Assembly (NCBI GenBank): GCA_965197675.1
Contig: OZ240221.1
Span: forward strand, 1 to 64,000
Origin: G965197675 sp965197675
Lineage (GTDB): Bacteria > Chloroflexota > Dehalococcoidia > Plut-88900
Reading direction: 5' to 3'
Length of the DNA: 64,000 nucleotides
Of the stretch, positions 17,406-25,349 are shown in pieces. A program made the position numbers and the translations under genes. Every line of letters starts with the position of its first letter. Within the stretch, counting starts at the first letter, position 1. The notes under the pieces were generated by a model. The model was not told where the DNA came from. It searched no databases and saw nothing but the letters and a program-made list of their open reading frames with translations.

Positions 17406-18560
17406 TTATCTTCCCGTTGCCTCGATGAGCACCCTGGCCACCTCTGGATGGGTGAATTCATCGGGAGGGACTTTGCCCTCTTGAAGCATGGCCCTGAGAG
17501 CGGTGCCGCTCAGACTCACATGGTCTTGTTGGTCGTGAGGACAGGTCTTGGAGGTACCCATTCCTTTGCAGAGCTTACAGTAGAAGGCGTGCTCAAAGAA
17601 AAGAGGGGTGATGTCCAACTCCTCGTGGGAGAACTCTTTGAATATGTGCTGGGCGTCGTAGGTGCCGTAATAGTCTCCCACTCCCGCATGGTCTCGGCCC
17701 ACGATAAAGTGGGTACAGCCGTAGTTCTTTCTGACCAACGCGTGGAATATGGCTTCTCGGGGGCCGGCGTAGCGCATGGCGGCGGGGAAGATTCCTAAAA
17801 CCACTCTATCGCTGGGGTAGTAGCCTTCCAGAAGAACCTCATAGCATCGCATTCGAACGTCGGCGGGAATATCGCCGCTTTTGGTATCTCCCACCAGAGG
17901 ATGTAGGAACAGGCCGTCGACTATCTCCAGAGCGCATTTCTGAATGTATTCGTGGGCACGATGGATGGGGTTCCTGGTTTGAAAGCCAACTATGCTATGC
18001 CATCCCTTCTCGGCAAAGAGCCTCCGAGATTCGGCGGGACTAAGATGGTGCTTCCTATGCGATTGAGACTCTTGAGGGTTGAGGATCTGCACCTTGCCCC
18101 CCAATAACACCTCGCCCTGCCGTGTCAAGTAGCTTACACCTGGATGGGCGATGTCGGTCGTGCGGTAGACTTGAGAGGCCTCCCATTCCTTATCGTAGGC
18201 GTACTTTTCTTCCAGGTGTAGTATTGCTACAGGAGACCCGGAGGAATCAATCAGGGCAACTTCTTGGTCGAGTTTGAGGGAGCCTGCTTGATCTACGGAG
18301 GAGGAGAGGGTTATAGGCAGGCTCCACGCAAGACCATTGGCGAGGTGCATGTTCTGAACGACACTCTGATAGTCGTCCTTGGTCATGAACCCTTCGATGG
18401 GGCTGAATGCCCCGGAAGCTATCATCTCCAGGTCCGATAGCTCTCGTGGATTCAGCTTAAGGAATGGGATACCTCTGGCTCGTTCTTGGAAAGTACCCCT
18501 TTGATCATCGGTAAGGTACCTGTTAACCAATGTCCCGCCATGGGGAGCGATACTTATCAT
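17406..18560 (-). CDS. sat: Sulfate adenylyltransferase (ATP sulfurylase), homo-oligomeric type
   Basis: Activates sulfate with ATP to adenosine 5'-phosphosulfate (APS). 384 residues, single-domain without APS kinase. Active-site motifs QTRNPIHRAHEY and GRDHAGVGDYYG are intact, and the C-terminal part has a CKLCKGMGTSKTC cysteine cluster of the zinc-binding bacterial/archaeal type. Follows cysH in the T-box-controlled operon. No APS kinase gene is present, agreeing with direct APS reduction. Confidence 0.96.
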   Translation of the reverse strand: MISIAPHGGTLVNRYLTDDQRGTFQERARGIPFLKLNPRELSDLEMIASGAFSPIEGFMTKDDYQSVVQNMHLANGLAWSLPITLSSSVDQAGSLKLDQEVALIDSSGSPVAILHLEEKYAYDKEWEASQVYRTTDIAHPGVSYLTRQGEVLLGGKVQILNPQESQSHRKHHLSPAESRRLFAEKGWHSIVGFQTRNPIHRAHEYIQKCALEIVDGLFLHPLVGDTKSGDIPADVRMRCYEVLLEGYYPSDRVVLGIFPAAMRYAGPREAIFHALVRKNYGCTHFIVGRDHAGVGDYYGTYDAQHIFKEFSHEELDITPLFFEHAFYCKLCKGMGTSKTCPHDQQDHVSLSGTALRAMLQEGKVPPDEFTHPEVARVLIEATGR

Positions 18561-18605
18561 AGCTGAGTGGGAAACCTCGCCTCCAGATCTGGTGTGAAGA
18601 TAGTG

Positions 18606-19331
18606 CTAGCTAACGTGAAGGCCACACTCTTGGTTGCCATTTTGCTCCCACCACCATCGTCCAGCCCTGGGGTCTTCACCTGGTTTAACCGCTCGCGTGC
18701 AGGGTTCACAGCCTATGCTGGGGTAGTTCTGATCGTGGAGAGCGTTGTATGGGATGTGGTTCTCTTTGATATATTCCCATACCTGTTCCCATGTCCAGTC
18801 GAGTAGGGGATTGATTTTGACTATGGAGCCATGAGCGGCGTCCAACTCCACTTTGGCCGAGGTAGCCCTGGTGAGGGTCTGATCACCGCGGAGGCCAGCA
18901 GTCCAGGCATCTAGCTCTGACAAACCGCGACCTAGAGGCTCCACCTTTCTGATTCCACAGCACAGCTTTCGGTTTTCGATGCTTTCGTAGAAGAGATCGA
19001 GCCCCTTTTCCTTGACCATGTTGTCAACGGCCACGGGCTCGGGGTAGTAGACCTCGATATTAATGCCGTATTTGTCCGTGATGCGACCCATGACGTCATG
19101 GGTCTCCTTAGGGAGACGCAAAGTATCCAGGGTGAAGACGCGGGCCTGTGGATTTATCTTGTGGAGCATGTCTATCAGTACTACATCCTCAGCACCAAAG
19201 CTGGAGGCCAGAGAGATTCTTGGGTGGAACTGGTCTAACGCCCACTCCAACACCTCTTGAGGCGACTTGTTTTTAAAATCCTGAGCTAATTCATCCAACT
19301 CTAGAGCCGACAGTTTTGATTCGGTAGCCAC
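18606..19331 (-). CDS. cysH: APS reductase (assimilatory adenylyl-sulfate reductase)
   Basis: Reduces APS to sulfite with thioredoxin. 241 residues. SLASSFGAEDVVLID binds the nucleotide; paired cysteines in RKLCCGIRK and GCEPC form the [4Fe-4S] site that marks APS rather than PAPS reductase; the catalytic cysteine is in QECGLHV at the C-terminus. GTG start with AAAGGAGG before it. Encoded between a sulfite/sulfate-type permease and sat. Confidence 0.95.
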   Translation of the reverse strand: MATESKLSALELDELAQDFKNKSPQEVLEWALDQFHPRISLASSFGAEDVVLIDMLHKINPQARVFTLDTLRLPKETHDVMGRITDKYGINIEVYYPEPVAVDNMVKEKGLDLFYESIENRKLCCGIRKVEPLGRGLSELDAWTAGLRGDQTLTRATSAKVELDAAHGSIVKINPLLDWTWEQVWEYIKENHIPYNALHDQNYPSIGCEPCTRAVKPGEDPRAGRWWWEQNGNQECGLHVS

Positions 19332-19381
19332 GATGCCTCCTTTTAAAACGCGATCTTATTGATTGATCGGTGCATTCTTCT

Positions 19382-20155
19382 CTATACCAGTTTCAGACCT
19401 GATGCCAGCAGCACTACAGCTAAGGTACCCCTTAGGGCCTTCTCGGGAACTTTTACGGCGAGGCGGCTTCCGATGTAAACACCTGGAATAGACCCCACCA
19501 GAAGGTTGGCCAATAGAGTTGTGTCGATGTATCCGACGGTCAGATGGGCCAGAGCAGCGGTAGATACTATCAGAGAGGCATGGAATACATCCGTGCCCAC
19601 AATCTTAGCTGAGGGCATGGCGAAGACGAAGCTCAGCACAACTATTATGATAGCCCCGCTACCTACCGAAGTTATGCCCACGGCGATTCCCACCAGGAAT
19701 CCAACGATGGGTAGCGCCCGCTTGGCTCTCGGACCAACAGCGAACTCGGATAGAGTTTCCCTGGTAGACCTCTTGAGTAGAAATGTCCTGCCGATCATCA
19801 TGGCAGCCATTAAGACAAGAGCCACTCCCAGTGCGGTGGTGACGAATCCGTCTACACTATCGTGATAGACCCTCTCCAAAAGGGCGAGCAGACCTACGCC
19901 TACCAGCGCGCCAGGAACGCTTCCTATCACCAGATACTTGACTATAGGTAGGTGTACCGTACCCTGGCGGTAGTGTTGCCAGCCTCCAAAAATCTTGGTT
20001 ATGGCGGTAGCTGCCAGGTCAGTACCAACAGCGATGATAGGTCGCACCCCGAATACGAAGATCAGTATGGGAGTCATCAAGGAACCGCCTCCCATACCGG
20101 TCATTCCTACCAGGAGCCCGACTGCTAGTCCGGCCACCCAGACCTGTGGGTCCAA
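19382..20155 (-). CDS. TauE/SafE family anion permease
   Basis: 257 residues, about eight hydrophobic segments; begins GLAVGLLVGMTGMGGGSLMTP, the typical TauE/SafE repeat signature, which recurs as GIAVGITSVGSGAI in the second half. Members move sulfite, sulfonates or related anions. TTG start about 35 bases after the second T-box terminator. As first gene of a cysteine-type T-box operon with cysH and sat it probably imports sulfate or exports sulfite; direction is not decidable. Confidence 0.88.
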   Translation of the reverse strand: MDPQVWVAGLAVGLLVGMTGMGGGSLMTPILIFVFGVRPIIAVGTDLAATAITKIFGGWQHYRQGTVHLPIVKYLVIGSVPGALVGVGLLALLERVYHDSVDGFVTTALGVALVLMAAMMIGRTFLLKRSTRETLSEFAVGPRAKRALPIVGFLVGIAVGITSVGSGAIIIVVLSFVFAMPSAKIVGTDVFHASLIVSTAALAHLTVGYIDTTLLANLLVGSIPGVYIGSRLAVKVPEKALRGTLAVVLLASGLKLV

Positions 20156-20189
20156 CTCTACCTACTCTCTGTTACCTGTTATTCTCAAC

Positions 20190-20275
20190 TAAAGAACCCC
20201 TCGCATAAGGACGAGGGGTTCTCGTGGTTCCACCTTACTTCGTTCTGATTGCTCAGAACCTCAACTTCAGGTACA
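20190..20275 (-). promoter_or_regulatory. Second T-box antiterminator/terminator module, without its own Stem I
   Basis: On the minus strand a stem-loop (GTTCTGA/TCAGAAC) is followed by the T-box sequence AAGGTGGAACCACG (20236-20223) and a terminator (AACCCCTC/GAGGGGTT, 20220-20195) ending in TTCTTTA. The 42 bases from T-box to terminator are identical to those of the upstream module. The preceding ~50 bases show no Stem I features (no AGAGAG or GGTGAAA), so this looks like a duplicated expression platform. The upstream stem has changed compensatorily (TCCTGA/TCAGGA in module 1). Confidence 0.75.
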
Positions 20276-20324
20276 TATCCCAAGACACTTCATCGAGTAA
20301 CCAGGTGGAGAAGTTTTGTATGCA

Positions 20325-20600
20325 ATAAAAAACCCCTCGCATAAGGACGAGGGGTTCTCGTGGTTCCACCTTGCTTCATCCTGATTACTCAGGACCTTTT
20401 CAGGTACTCCGTCTCGGACTTTTATACCCTAACCCTGTAACGGGGGTAACCGGCTCAGCCTACTGCTATTGGGTTCGGCCTGCGGCTCCGGAGCGCACTT
20501 CGACTAGACGTTCGCTATCGGCCTTTCACCTTTCGCCGACTCTCTGTAAACGCTCTATCTAGCCTACTTTACTCCTTCACAGCCTCTGGGTAATAACTTT
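20325..20600 (-). promoter_or_regulatory. T-box riboswitch leader, probable cysteine specifier
   Basis: Minus-strand leader reading tRNA charging for the TauE-cysH-sat operon. Stem I features: AAAGTAGGC near 20570, CAGAGAGTCGGCG and GGTGAAAGGCCGA in the distal arm. A TGC triplet (20497-20495, in GAAGTGCGCTCC) is the likely specifier, i.e. cysteine. The T-box AAGGTGGAACCACG is at 20372-20359 and the terminator AACCCCTC/GAGGGGTT at 20356-20331 is followed by six T. Low cysteine (uncharged tRNA-Cys) would favour antitermination. T-box and terminator are certain by pattern; the specifier is inferred. Confidence 0.85.
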
Positions 20601-20606
20601 GTGAAA

Positions 20607-20635
20607 TTTGTACCATACCGGTCTGGCTTTGTCAA
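20607..20635 (-). promoter_or_regulatory. Promoter of the T-box leader
   Basis: Perfect TTGACA (20635-20630) and TACAAA (20612-20607) spaced by 17 bases on the minus strand, with the first Stem I sequences starting about 20 bases after the expected start site. Confidence 0.75.
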
Positions 20636-20786
20636 GGGGTCCGCCAGCTAGATTCCCCACCTAAATACGTAAGAAGACTTCGTTGGTGCCTGCTTCAAAG
20701 CGGGCTATGATGTTTCATGAACAAAAGAAACAATCACCAACTAGGTGCACCTGTTATGAAGCAAGGATTGCTGCCGTTCCAGTACC

Positions 20787-21040
20787 ATGACGGCGCTGTC
20801 AGGATTGCCTGCCTGCGTGAAGAGACCCCAGTGCACCCATACCGAGGGGTTCTACCAACTCCATGATGGTGAGCTGGAGATCGGCCCCCTCAACCGAGAC
20901 CTCCAGGACTGGGAGCGCATCTGCGATACGGTCGCCCCATCACTCCCTAGACGGCAGGACCCCAGCGGAATATCTTAAGTAGTGCCACCCAGACATGGTC
21001 TCTTCCAAACTGTCTCATATGTACTGAACGAGTACAAGCG
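20787..21040 (+). pseudogene. Decayed integrase-core transposase end
   Basis: Frame 1 reads CTHTEGFYQLHDGELEIGPLN then LQDWERICDTV; a shifted frame continues PHHSLDGRTPAEYLK and stops; a third frame ends VSYVLNEYKRLD at about 21046. The three pieces align in order to a transposase C-terminus (compare the DEYKHLRR end at 9249-9428), so this is one copy broken by at least two frameshifts and a stop. The FBPase promoter starts within its last bases. Confidence 0.7.
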
Positions 21041-21042
21041 GC

Positions 21043-21071
21043 TTGACATTACACCCCCCTCTTGATACGAT
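21043..21071 (+). promoter_or_regulatory. Promoter upstream of the FBP aldolase/phosphatase gene
   Basis: TTGACA (21043-21048) and TACGAT (21066-21071) with a 17-base spacer; expected start near 21078. Confidence 0.65.
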
Positions 21072-21081
21072 TGAGGACGAT

Positions 21082-21130
21082 ATCCCCGCGAGTGCGGCCT
21101 TGCCTCTAGGGGATTTTTTATGGAGCGGGG
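21082..21130 (+). promoter_or_regulatory. Possible attenuator in the FBP leader
   Basis: ATCCCC (21082-21087) pairs with GGGGAT (21109-21114), followed by a run of six T, an intrinsic-terminator pattern only a few bases after the predicted transcript start. The same CCCC also pairs in a rival hairpin, CCCCGC (21084-21089) with GCGGGG (21125-21130), which would break the terminator. This is what a switchable leader looks like, but no known riboswitch class is recognised. Confidence 0.4.
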
Positions 21131-21196
21131 GGACAATAATCGCACCATTCAACACACACAAAGCAGAATCGGATGATTGATAGAGGAGGAGGATTA

Positions 21197-22375
21197 ATGA
21201 AAATTACGCTATCGATCATTAAGGCGGACGTAGGTTCCATTGGAGGTCACACCAAGCCCTCTTCCAGGATGATATCGGGGGTGGAGTCCCAAGTGGAAAA
21301 GGCCAAGAAGAGTGGCCTCCTCATCGATGGGTTTGTTTCCCACACAGGTGATGACATTGCAATGCTCATGTCTCATACAAGAGGAGTTGACGACGAAAAC
21401 GTCCATCGGTTTGCCTGGGACACCTTTATAGAGGCGACGGGGATTGCCCAGGTTGAAGGCTTATATGGAGCCGGTCAGGACCTACTGGTCGATGCTCCCT
21501 CCGGCAATGTGAGGGGAGCCGGGCCTGCCGTGGCGGAGTTAGAGTTCGAGCACGAACCGGTGAAGGGCAACAAGGTCAGACCAGCAGAGTCCTTTTGTAT
21601 GTTTGCTGCGGACAAGTGCGGGCCAGGAGCTTATAACCTCCCCCTGTTTCTAGCCTTCGCCGATCCTATGTATTGCGCCGGCCTGATGCTGCCCAAGATG
21701 ATCAAAGGCTTTCGCTTCCGAATAATAGATATGGATAACACCGGAGGCGACAGCATCTTAGAGCTAGATGCTCCCGAGGACTACTATCGCATTGCTATCC
21801 TGCTCAGAGACAACGAGCGTTTCGCCATAGAATCTATCTACTCCCGTACCTACGATGAGCCTGCTGTTGCTATTTCGGCGCAGCGCTTGCACAACATAGC
21901 CGGGACATACACGGGCAAGGACGACCCTGTGGCCCTTGTAAGGAACCAGGGTATATTCCCTGCGCCCGAGGAGATTTTATCGCCCTTCGCCAAGGCCCAC
22001 TATGTTGGCGGTGACGCTAGAGGGTCCCACGTCATGCCGATGATGCCCGTAGCGGTTAACACCGCCGTAACGGGGATTTACTGCCTGCCCCTAGTATCCT
22101 GCACCGGCTTTTCCATAGATGCCGAAGGCTGCTTCTCCGACTCATGGATCGACTTCTTTGACAACGTAGCCTGGGACCAAGTCCGGTTGAAGGCTCAAGA
22201 AAAGGCGATGGCCATGAGAGACCAGGGATGGTCTGGCGCAGCTATGCTGCCCTACACTGAGCTGGAGTACAGCGGCTTTAGAAACGTGGTGGAGGACCTC
22301 CTGTCCAAGTTCGCTATTCAGGATGGTCACAAGCCAGCCGAAGAGGCCGCCGCTTCGATCAAGGGGGCACGCTAG
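21197..22375 (+). CDS. fbp: Fructose-1,6-bisphosphate aldolase/phosphatase (type V FBPase)
   Basis: Bifunctional gluconeogenic enzyme that condenses triose phosphates and dephosphorylates the fructose-1,6-bisphosphate formed. 392 residues from the ATG at 21197, chosen over one at 21173 because AGGAGGAGG lies just before it and homologs begin KITLSIIKADVGSIGGH. Metal and substrate motifs SHTGDDIAM, GAGQDLL, DMDNTGGD and HYVGGDARGSHVMPMMP are present. Common in archaea and deep-branching bacteria; here it suggests gluconeogenic carbon flow. Confidence 0.96.
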   Translation: MKITLSIIKADVGSIGGHTKPSSRMISGVESQVEKAKKSGLLIDGFVSHTGDDIAMLMSHTRGVDDENVHRFAWDTFIEATGIAQVEGLYGAGQDLLVDAPSGNVRGAGPAVAELEFEHEPVKGNKVRPAESFCMFAADKCGPGAYNLPLFLAFADPMYCAGLMLPKMIKGFRFRIIDMDNTGGDSILELDAPEDYYRIAILLRDNERFAIESIYSRTYDEPAVAISAQRLHNIAGTYTGKDDPVALVRNQGIFPAPEEILSPFAKAHYVGGDARGSHVMPMMPVAVNTAVTGIYCLPLVSCTGFSIDAEGCFSDSWIDFFDNVAWDQVRLKAQEKAMAMRDQGWSGAAMLPYTELEYSGFRNVVEDLLSKFAIQDGHKPAEEAAASIKGAR

Positions 22376-22423
22376 AAATCTGCATCGCCGCGGTCTGCTA
22401 GAGACTGCTAGGTGGGTTGAGAT

Positions 22424-23032
22424 CTGAAGCTGTTACTGGGTACCCACAACAAAGGGAAGCTTCAGGAGTACAAGGGTCTCATTAGTAGTCCTCTATATCA
22501 AATCATTTCGCTTACAGACGAAGGCATCTCACTAGAGGTCAGAGAGAGCGGCTCTACCTACGAGGAGAATGCATCCCTCAAGGCCAAGGCCTACGCTAGT
22601 CATTCCGGGTTGATAGCTTTGGCTGATGACTCAGGCCTGGAGGTGGATGTCTTGAACAAGGCTCCGGGTCATCTGTCATCCCGATACGCCGGCCCTGATG
22701 CTACCGACGATGAGAACATCGACCGCCTTCTTGGAGAGATGGAAAACGTCCCAGAGGACAAGCGTGCCGGCCGTTTCGTGTGCGTTATTGCTGTGGCCAC
22801 ACCTCTCGGAGACGTGGAGCTCTTTCGAGGAGACTGTAAAGGACTGATAGCCTTCCAGCGCTCCGGAGCTGAGGGGTTTGGCTATGATCCCATCTTCTAC
22901 ATACCTTCATCGTACAAGACGATGGCCCAACTAACCCTTGAAGAGAAGAATCTCATTAGCCACAGGGCGGAGGCCGTTCGGTGTGCTCTGCCTTTCATCG
23001 ATCGCCTCCTTCAAAATGTCGGTAAGATATAG
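22424..23032 (+). CDS. rdgB: XTP/dITP diphosphatase (RdgB/HAM1) with apparent CTG start
   Basis: Removes non-canonical purine nucleoside triphosphates from the pool. Family start LLLGTHNKGKLQEY is encoded from 22424 (first codons CTG AAG CTG), and an in-frame TGA at 22418 excludes any upstream start; no ATG, GTG or TTG occurs before the catalytic N-terminal motif, so initiation at CTG 22424 is the simplest reading (GGTGGG nine bases before). 202 residues, normal. Other motifs: SYEEN-like TYEENASLKA, ADDSGLEVD, SSRYAG, GFGYDPIF and SHRAEA. Starting at the first conventional codon (22610) would lose 62 conserved residues. Confidence 0.9.
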   Translation: MKLLLGTHNKGKLQEYKGLISSPLYQIISLTDEGISLEVRESGSTYEENASLKAKAYASHSGLIALADDSGLEVDVLNKAPGHLSSRYAGPDATDDENIDRLLGEMENVPEDKRAGRFVCVIAVATPLGDVELFRGDCKGLIAFQRSGAEGFGYDPIFYIPSSYKTMAQLTLEEKNLISHRAEAVRCALPFIDRLLQNVGKI

Positions 23033-23133
23033 CTACGGGAATATGCGTCCTGCTAATAGTCTGACATCTAGTTAACTGTTTAGGCGTCATCTCAGATCTT
23101 AGAAGGACATAGAGGGAAAGGCGAATATCCCCA

Positions 23134-23622
23134 ATGGAAGAGCAACTTAGCCATATCGACGAAGAAGGTCGAGCCAAGATGGTGGACATCACTGCCAAGC
23201 TGGACACCGAACGAGTGGCCCAGGCCAAGGGAGCGGTGAGGATGAAATCCTCCACGTTCAAGTTGATCAGCGAAGGAGGAATCGCCAAGGGTGATGTCCT
23301 GGCGGTGGCTCGAGTTGCAGGCATAATGGCTGCTAAGAATACCCCGCACCTGGTTCCCATGTGCCATCCGCTGCTTCTTACCGATGTATCTATCGACTTT
23401 CACCTCGATCAAGCGAGCAGCACCATAGAGATCATCGCCACGGCCAAGACCAATGGCAAAACAGGGGTAGAGATGGAGGCCCTTACGGCCGTAACAGGAA
23501 GCGCCTTAACCATTTATGATATGTGCAAAGCGGTAGATCTAGGTATGCGCATTCAGGATGTTAGAATGGTGCATAAATCGGGCGGTAAAAGCGGCGCCAT
23601 CGTACTCGAAGACCCCTCCTAG
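23134..23622 (+). CDS. moaC: Cyclic pyranopterin monophosphate synthase
   Basis: Converts 3',8-cyclo-dihydro-GTP to cPMP, the first pterin of molybdenum cofactor synthesis. 162 residues. LSHIDEEGRAKMVDI start, GDVLAVARVAGIMAAKNT, LIPMCHPL-type motif (LVPMCHPLLLTDV), GVEMEALTAV and the C-terminal HKSGGKSG are intact. No other moa gene is in the window. Confidence 0.96.
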   Translation: MEEQLSHIDEEGRAKMVDITAKLDTERVAQAKGAVRMKSSTFKLISEGGIAKGDVLAVARVAGIMAAKNTPHLVPMCHPLLLTDVSIDFHLDQASSTIEIIATAKTNGKTGVEMEALTAVTGSALTIYDMCKAVDLGMRIQDVRMVHKSGGKSGAIVLEDPS

Positions 23623-23690
23623 ACCTTCCTGCCTAGCTGGTTTCCCGCTATTGAGCAAGTCTCTCCTCTGATAAGTGGGTTGATTAGCTT

Positions 23691-24815
23691 ATGTTTTTCC
23701 GAATGAGCGCCCGAAGGGCACTCGTATACGGTTTGATCATAGTCCTCGTGGCCTTAGTTGGCTTCTTTTTCATGAATGCAGGCGGGTTCTCCAAGAAGAC
23801 AGAGACATTGGAGGCCCAGTTTCAGACCACCGATCTCTCTCAAGTGGAAATGGTTACGGTACTGGCGAGGGATAGCATTGAAGCAATCAAGGTCCCTCGG
23901 CTAGTTGGTGGTGTCGAAGGCGCCTCTCAAATGGACAGCGAAGAGATGGTGATAGGAGTGTCCATAAACGGCGATCAGCGGGCCTACCCCCTCAGGATAC
24001 TAAGTCGCCATGAAATCGTCGATGACGTGGTAGGTGGAGTACCTGTAGCGGTAACCTACTGACCTCTCTGCTACACTGGCATAGTGTATGCCAGAGAGGT
24101 GGAGGGACAGGTCCTGACCTTTGGGGTTTCAGGCAAACTGATTATGAACGGCCTCGTTATGTACGACGATGAGACAGATACCCTGTGGAGTCAGGTGCTG
24201 GGTGAAGCTGTTAGGGGCCCCCTGCTCGGTACTCGATTGAAGGTGGTTCCTTCCACTCAGACCACTTGGGACGCTTGGCAAGAGCTGTACCCAGACACCC
24301 TGGTTCTGGACAAAGAGGTAGGATATTACCGAGATCGCTACGAGAGCTATTACAGAAACAAAGATGCCGGCATCATTGATGAGACCATAAAGGATCGCCG
24401 GCTAGAGAGTAAAGAGTACGTCATCGGGGTGACCTTTGATAAGGCGTCCAAGGCCTATCCCTTCAACATGTTAAGAGATTTCCAGGTGGTAAACGATACT
24501 GTGGGACATCAACCTATTCTCGTGGTCTATGAGCCGGAGAGTGGAACTGGCTTGGTGTACGATCGAACTATCTACGAGAGGGTGCATAACTTCTATCTGG
24601 TTAGGGCTGAAGGAGTATCCGAGTTTGTGGTAAGTGACCGGGAAACGGGAAGTCAGTGGTTGGCCTTCACTGGTGAGGCTATAGAGGGCGATTTAGCTGG
24701 AGAGACACTAACACGCCTGCCTTCTACTTACATCTTCTGGTTCGGCTGGTCAGATTATCATCCCACCACCGAGGTCTTTGAGGGTTACCTATCTAAAGAC
24801 GAGGAGCTAGATTGA
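23691..24815 (+). CDS. DUF3179 protein, candidate selenoprotein (in-frame TGA read as Sec124)
   Basis: Two open stretches, 23691-24059 and 24063-24815, are in the same frame and separated only by TGA at 24060-24062. Together they give a 374-residue DUF3179 protein: a single N-terminal membrane segment (about 11-30), then GVPVAVTY, the TGA, PLCYTG and LTFGVSGKLIMNGLVMYDD. In DUF3179 homologs the TGA position is the first cysteine of a CPLC motif, so the protein would have U-P-L-C, a redox-type UxxC. A SECIS-like hairpin follows directly. The second half repeats the fold (VVNDTVGHQPILVVYEP) without cysteines. The GTG at 24084 has no ribosome binding site, arguing against a separate gene. A cysteine-to-stop mutation is the alternative. 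Function of DUF3179 is unknown; extracytoplasmic location inferred. Confidence 0.8.
24063..24099 (+). promoter_or_regulatory. Bacterial SECIS-like hairpin immediately after the in-frame TGA
   Basis: CCTCTCTG (24063-24070) pairs perfectly with CAGAGAGG (24092-24099); inside, TACACT (24072-24077) pairs perfectly with AGTGTA (24083-24088), leaving an apical loop GGCAT and a small 1x3 internal loop. The loop starts 16 bases after the TGA and opens with GG, as in known bacterial SECIS elements bound by SelB. It overlaps coding sequence, as expected for a bacterial SECIS. Confidence 0.75.
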
Positions 24816-25349
24816 AGCCTATCTTCAAAATGAGACGGATGGGACTCTCATCATATTCGCACTAATGGGCTTGGTTTGTTGAGGAGATACCTTATCTTTA
24901 TGGACTTTCTGGGTGTCCTGAAATCACTCCGCACGCCACAGAGGGAGTTCAGACGGATACATCCCTCTGGCAGAGAGCTTGAGGGTCTTGTCCTCAGCTT
25001 GACTGGGGAATGTACCCCCAGATACAAAAACCCACCTGGGCGGGCGGTTGGGCTCCAAGGAGCTTGCCTCTCTGACACAGGCCCCTGGTGGGAGAAGGTT
25101 AGCATGAGGTGTCTCCGCTCACCTGGTTCGACTAGCTCACCATGAGCGGTAGCCTGTCATATATCCCGCTCACTCTGAGCCTGTCGAAGAGTCACCCTGA
25201 GCTCGTCGAAGGGTGTGAGTGGGGCAAGGGGGTGTCCGCTCATGTAGTTCGACTAACTCACTATGAGCGGTGTGGTGTTGTACATACGCTCACCCTGAGC
25301 TTGTCGAAGGGAAGGGTGCCGTCATTCCCCTGCCGCCCTCCTTTCCGTC
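24816..25349. repeat. Intergenic repeat region, families R1, R2 and R3
   Basis: No gene. 24930-25080 is a copy of repeat R1 (core: CCTCAGCTTGACTGGGGAAT, then GTACCCCC and ACAAAAACC), which recurs at 25840, 30605, 39900, 42105 and 47668. 25118-25310 holds R2, several half-sites of the type CTCACCATGAGCGG and CACCCTGAGC-TTGTCGAAGG. Apparent ORFs across these are repeat translations. R3 (GTGCTTGACACGGGAATCC) follows at 25350. Confidence 0.8.

Noticed and set aside
22610..23032. rdgB starting at the first conventional codon
   Set aside because: Would remove the nucleotide-binding N-terminus that is clearly encoded upstream in frame.
24084..24815. Separate gene starting at GTG 24084
   Set aside because: No ribosome binding site, start lies inside the SECIS-like stem, and the DUF3179 domain needs the upstream half in the same frame.
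25118..25345. CRISPR-like array of CTCACCATGAGCGG / CACCCTGAGC repeats
   Set aside because: Units are irregularly spaced and inverted, spacers are not of uniform length, and no cas genes are present.
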